NCBI RefSeq assembly: GCF_002994745.2
Contig: NC_037094.1
Coordinates: forward strand, 18,337,001-18,401,000
DNA length: 64,000 nt
DNA from: Rosa chinensis
Taxonomy: Eukaryota > Streptophyta > Magnoliopsida > Rosales > Rosaceae
Direction of reading: 5' to 3'
Shown here: positions 63,667 through 64,000 of the stretch, piece by piece
Position numbering within the stretch: the first letter of the stretch is position 1
Layout: each line of letters starts with the position of its first letter
Notes under the pieces: model-generated
Seen by the model: the letters and a program-made list of their open reading frames with translations, nothing else
What the model was told of the DNA's origin: nothing
The model's database searches: none
Made by a program: the position numbers and the translations under genes

Positions 63667-64000
63667 CCCATCCCTCTCACCGATTTCTCTCTCCAAACTG
63701 GGGTCTCTCTTCCATCCCCCTCACCGATTTCTCTCTCCTCATCCACTCGGGTCTCTCCTCCATCCCCCTCACTGATTACCCGACCCGACGCCTAACCAAT
63801 CCCCACCATCGACCTCTCCGATCGCCGCTCTGCCATCGTCGAACATCTTTATCCACCCACTTGAAGGCTGTCGACGAAGTTCCCATAGCAATTTCATCTT
63901 CGATAGATCTGATCTGGTGCCTAGAGAAAATTCTGGGGCTGCAGCGAAGGAGGAGGAGTCTGCTGCGCCTCGAATCCTCCCCAATCGAAGCCCAACCCCA
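63433..64000. other. Start of another repeat, (CT)n tract and C-rich leader-like DNA
   Basis: GGGCCGTGACCACTTATCC and ACTCCACTAAGAGTTTTTTA at 63465-63530 resemble, from memory, terminal sequence of a plant Mutator-type element, but the other end is outside the window. A (CT)n run covers 63595-63664, followed by a C/T-rich stretch with two related copies of CATCCCCCTCACCGATTTCT. A minus-strand frame (63984-63769) shows no known domain. Confidence 0.4.
63595..63664. repeat. (CT)n microsatellite, about 35 units
   Basis: An uninterrupted CT run of about 70 bp. Confidence 0.95.

Noticed and set aside
1..64000. tRNA, rRNA or snRNA genes
   Set aside because: I scanned for tRNA-like GGTTCGAATCC boxes and rRNA motifs on both strands and found nothing convincing. 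A dedicated scan (for example tRNAscan-SE) would be decisive.

Overview
This window is nuclear DNA of a flowering plant. It contains intron-bearing fragments of plant genes (phototropin 1, alpha-glucan water dikinase, a type II H+-pyrophosphatase, an MscS-like channel, an At1g06690-type aldo/keto reductase) and plant-type Copia, CACTA (En/Spm), Mutator/FAR1, Helitron and L1-like elements. The phototropin and GWD pieces look like those of a eudicot, possibly a rosid, but the species cannot be fixed from sequence alone. I see no intact host gene. Almost every base lies in a nest of transposable elements, and every element gene examined carries stops or frameshifts.

Layout. (1) 1-2456: a minus-strand Copia element cut by the window edge, with its gag segment inverted. 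(2) 2482-3498: a broken JJJ1-like DnaJ/zinc-finger gene fragment. (3) 4169-35847: a nest built on a plus-strand Copia element (Copia-A; 213-bp LTRs; target duplication GATAT at 4169-4173 and 35843-35847). CACTA-1 (4175-17548, duplication ATT) inserted one base inside its left LTR, and a foldback Mutator-like element (6998-8839, 9-bp duplication) sits inside CACTA-1. CACTA-2 (23544-34942, duplication TGG) split the Copia-A RNase H gene; it holds an L1-like LINE (about 24400-28718), a phototropin-1 fragment (29074-30860) and a 2.1-kb solo LTR (31188-33319). (4) 35966-40954: CACTA-3 (duplication ATA), which carries exons of at least four unrelated host genes in one orientation. (5) 40974-46512: a Mutator-like element with long inverted repeats and a broken FAR1-type transposase. 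(6) 46560-47777: AT microsatellites and a CTAGGC-rich terminal-inverted-repeat element. (7) 47778-58789: a minus-strand Copia element (Copia-B) interrupted by a 3.4-kb solo LTR (48230-51612) and a 478-bp solo LTR (52786-53263); its 5' LTR carries about 270 bp copied from beyond its 3' LTR. (8) 59794-60390: a small Helitron. (9) 60600-61707: an unidentified poly(A)-tailed sequence. (10) 61759-63416: a LINE lacking its reverse transcriptase but with near-perfect target duplications. (11) 63433-64000: the start of another repeat with a (CT)n tract.

How the parts relate. Target-site duplications give an insertion order: Copia-A first, then CACTA-1 and CACTA-2 into it, then the foldback element, LINE and solo LTR into those. 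The most notable biology is that CACTA-2 and CACTA-3 share subterminal CAGACGAC/GTCGTCTG repeats and both carry pieces of host genes with introns. That suggests one gene-capturing (Pack-CACTA-like) family. All element and gene calls come from reading translations and boundaries by eye; no database search was possible.
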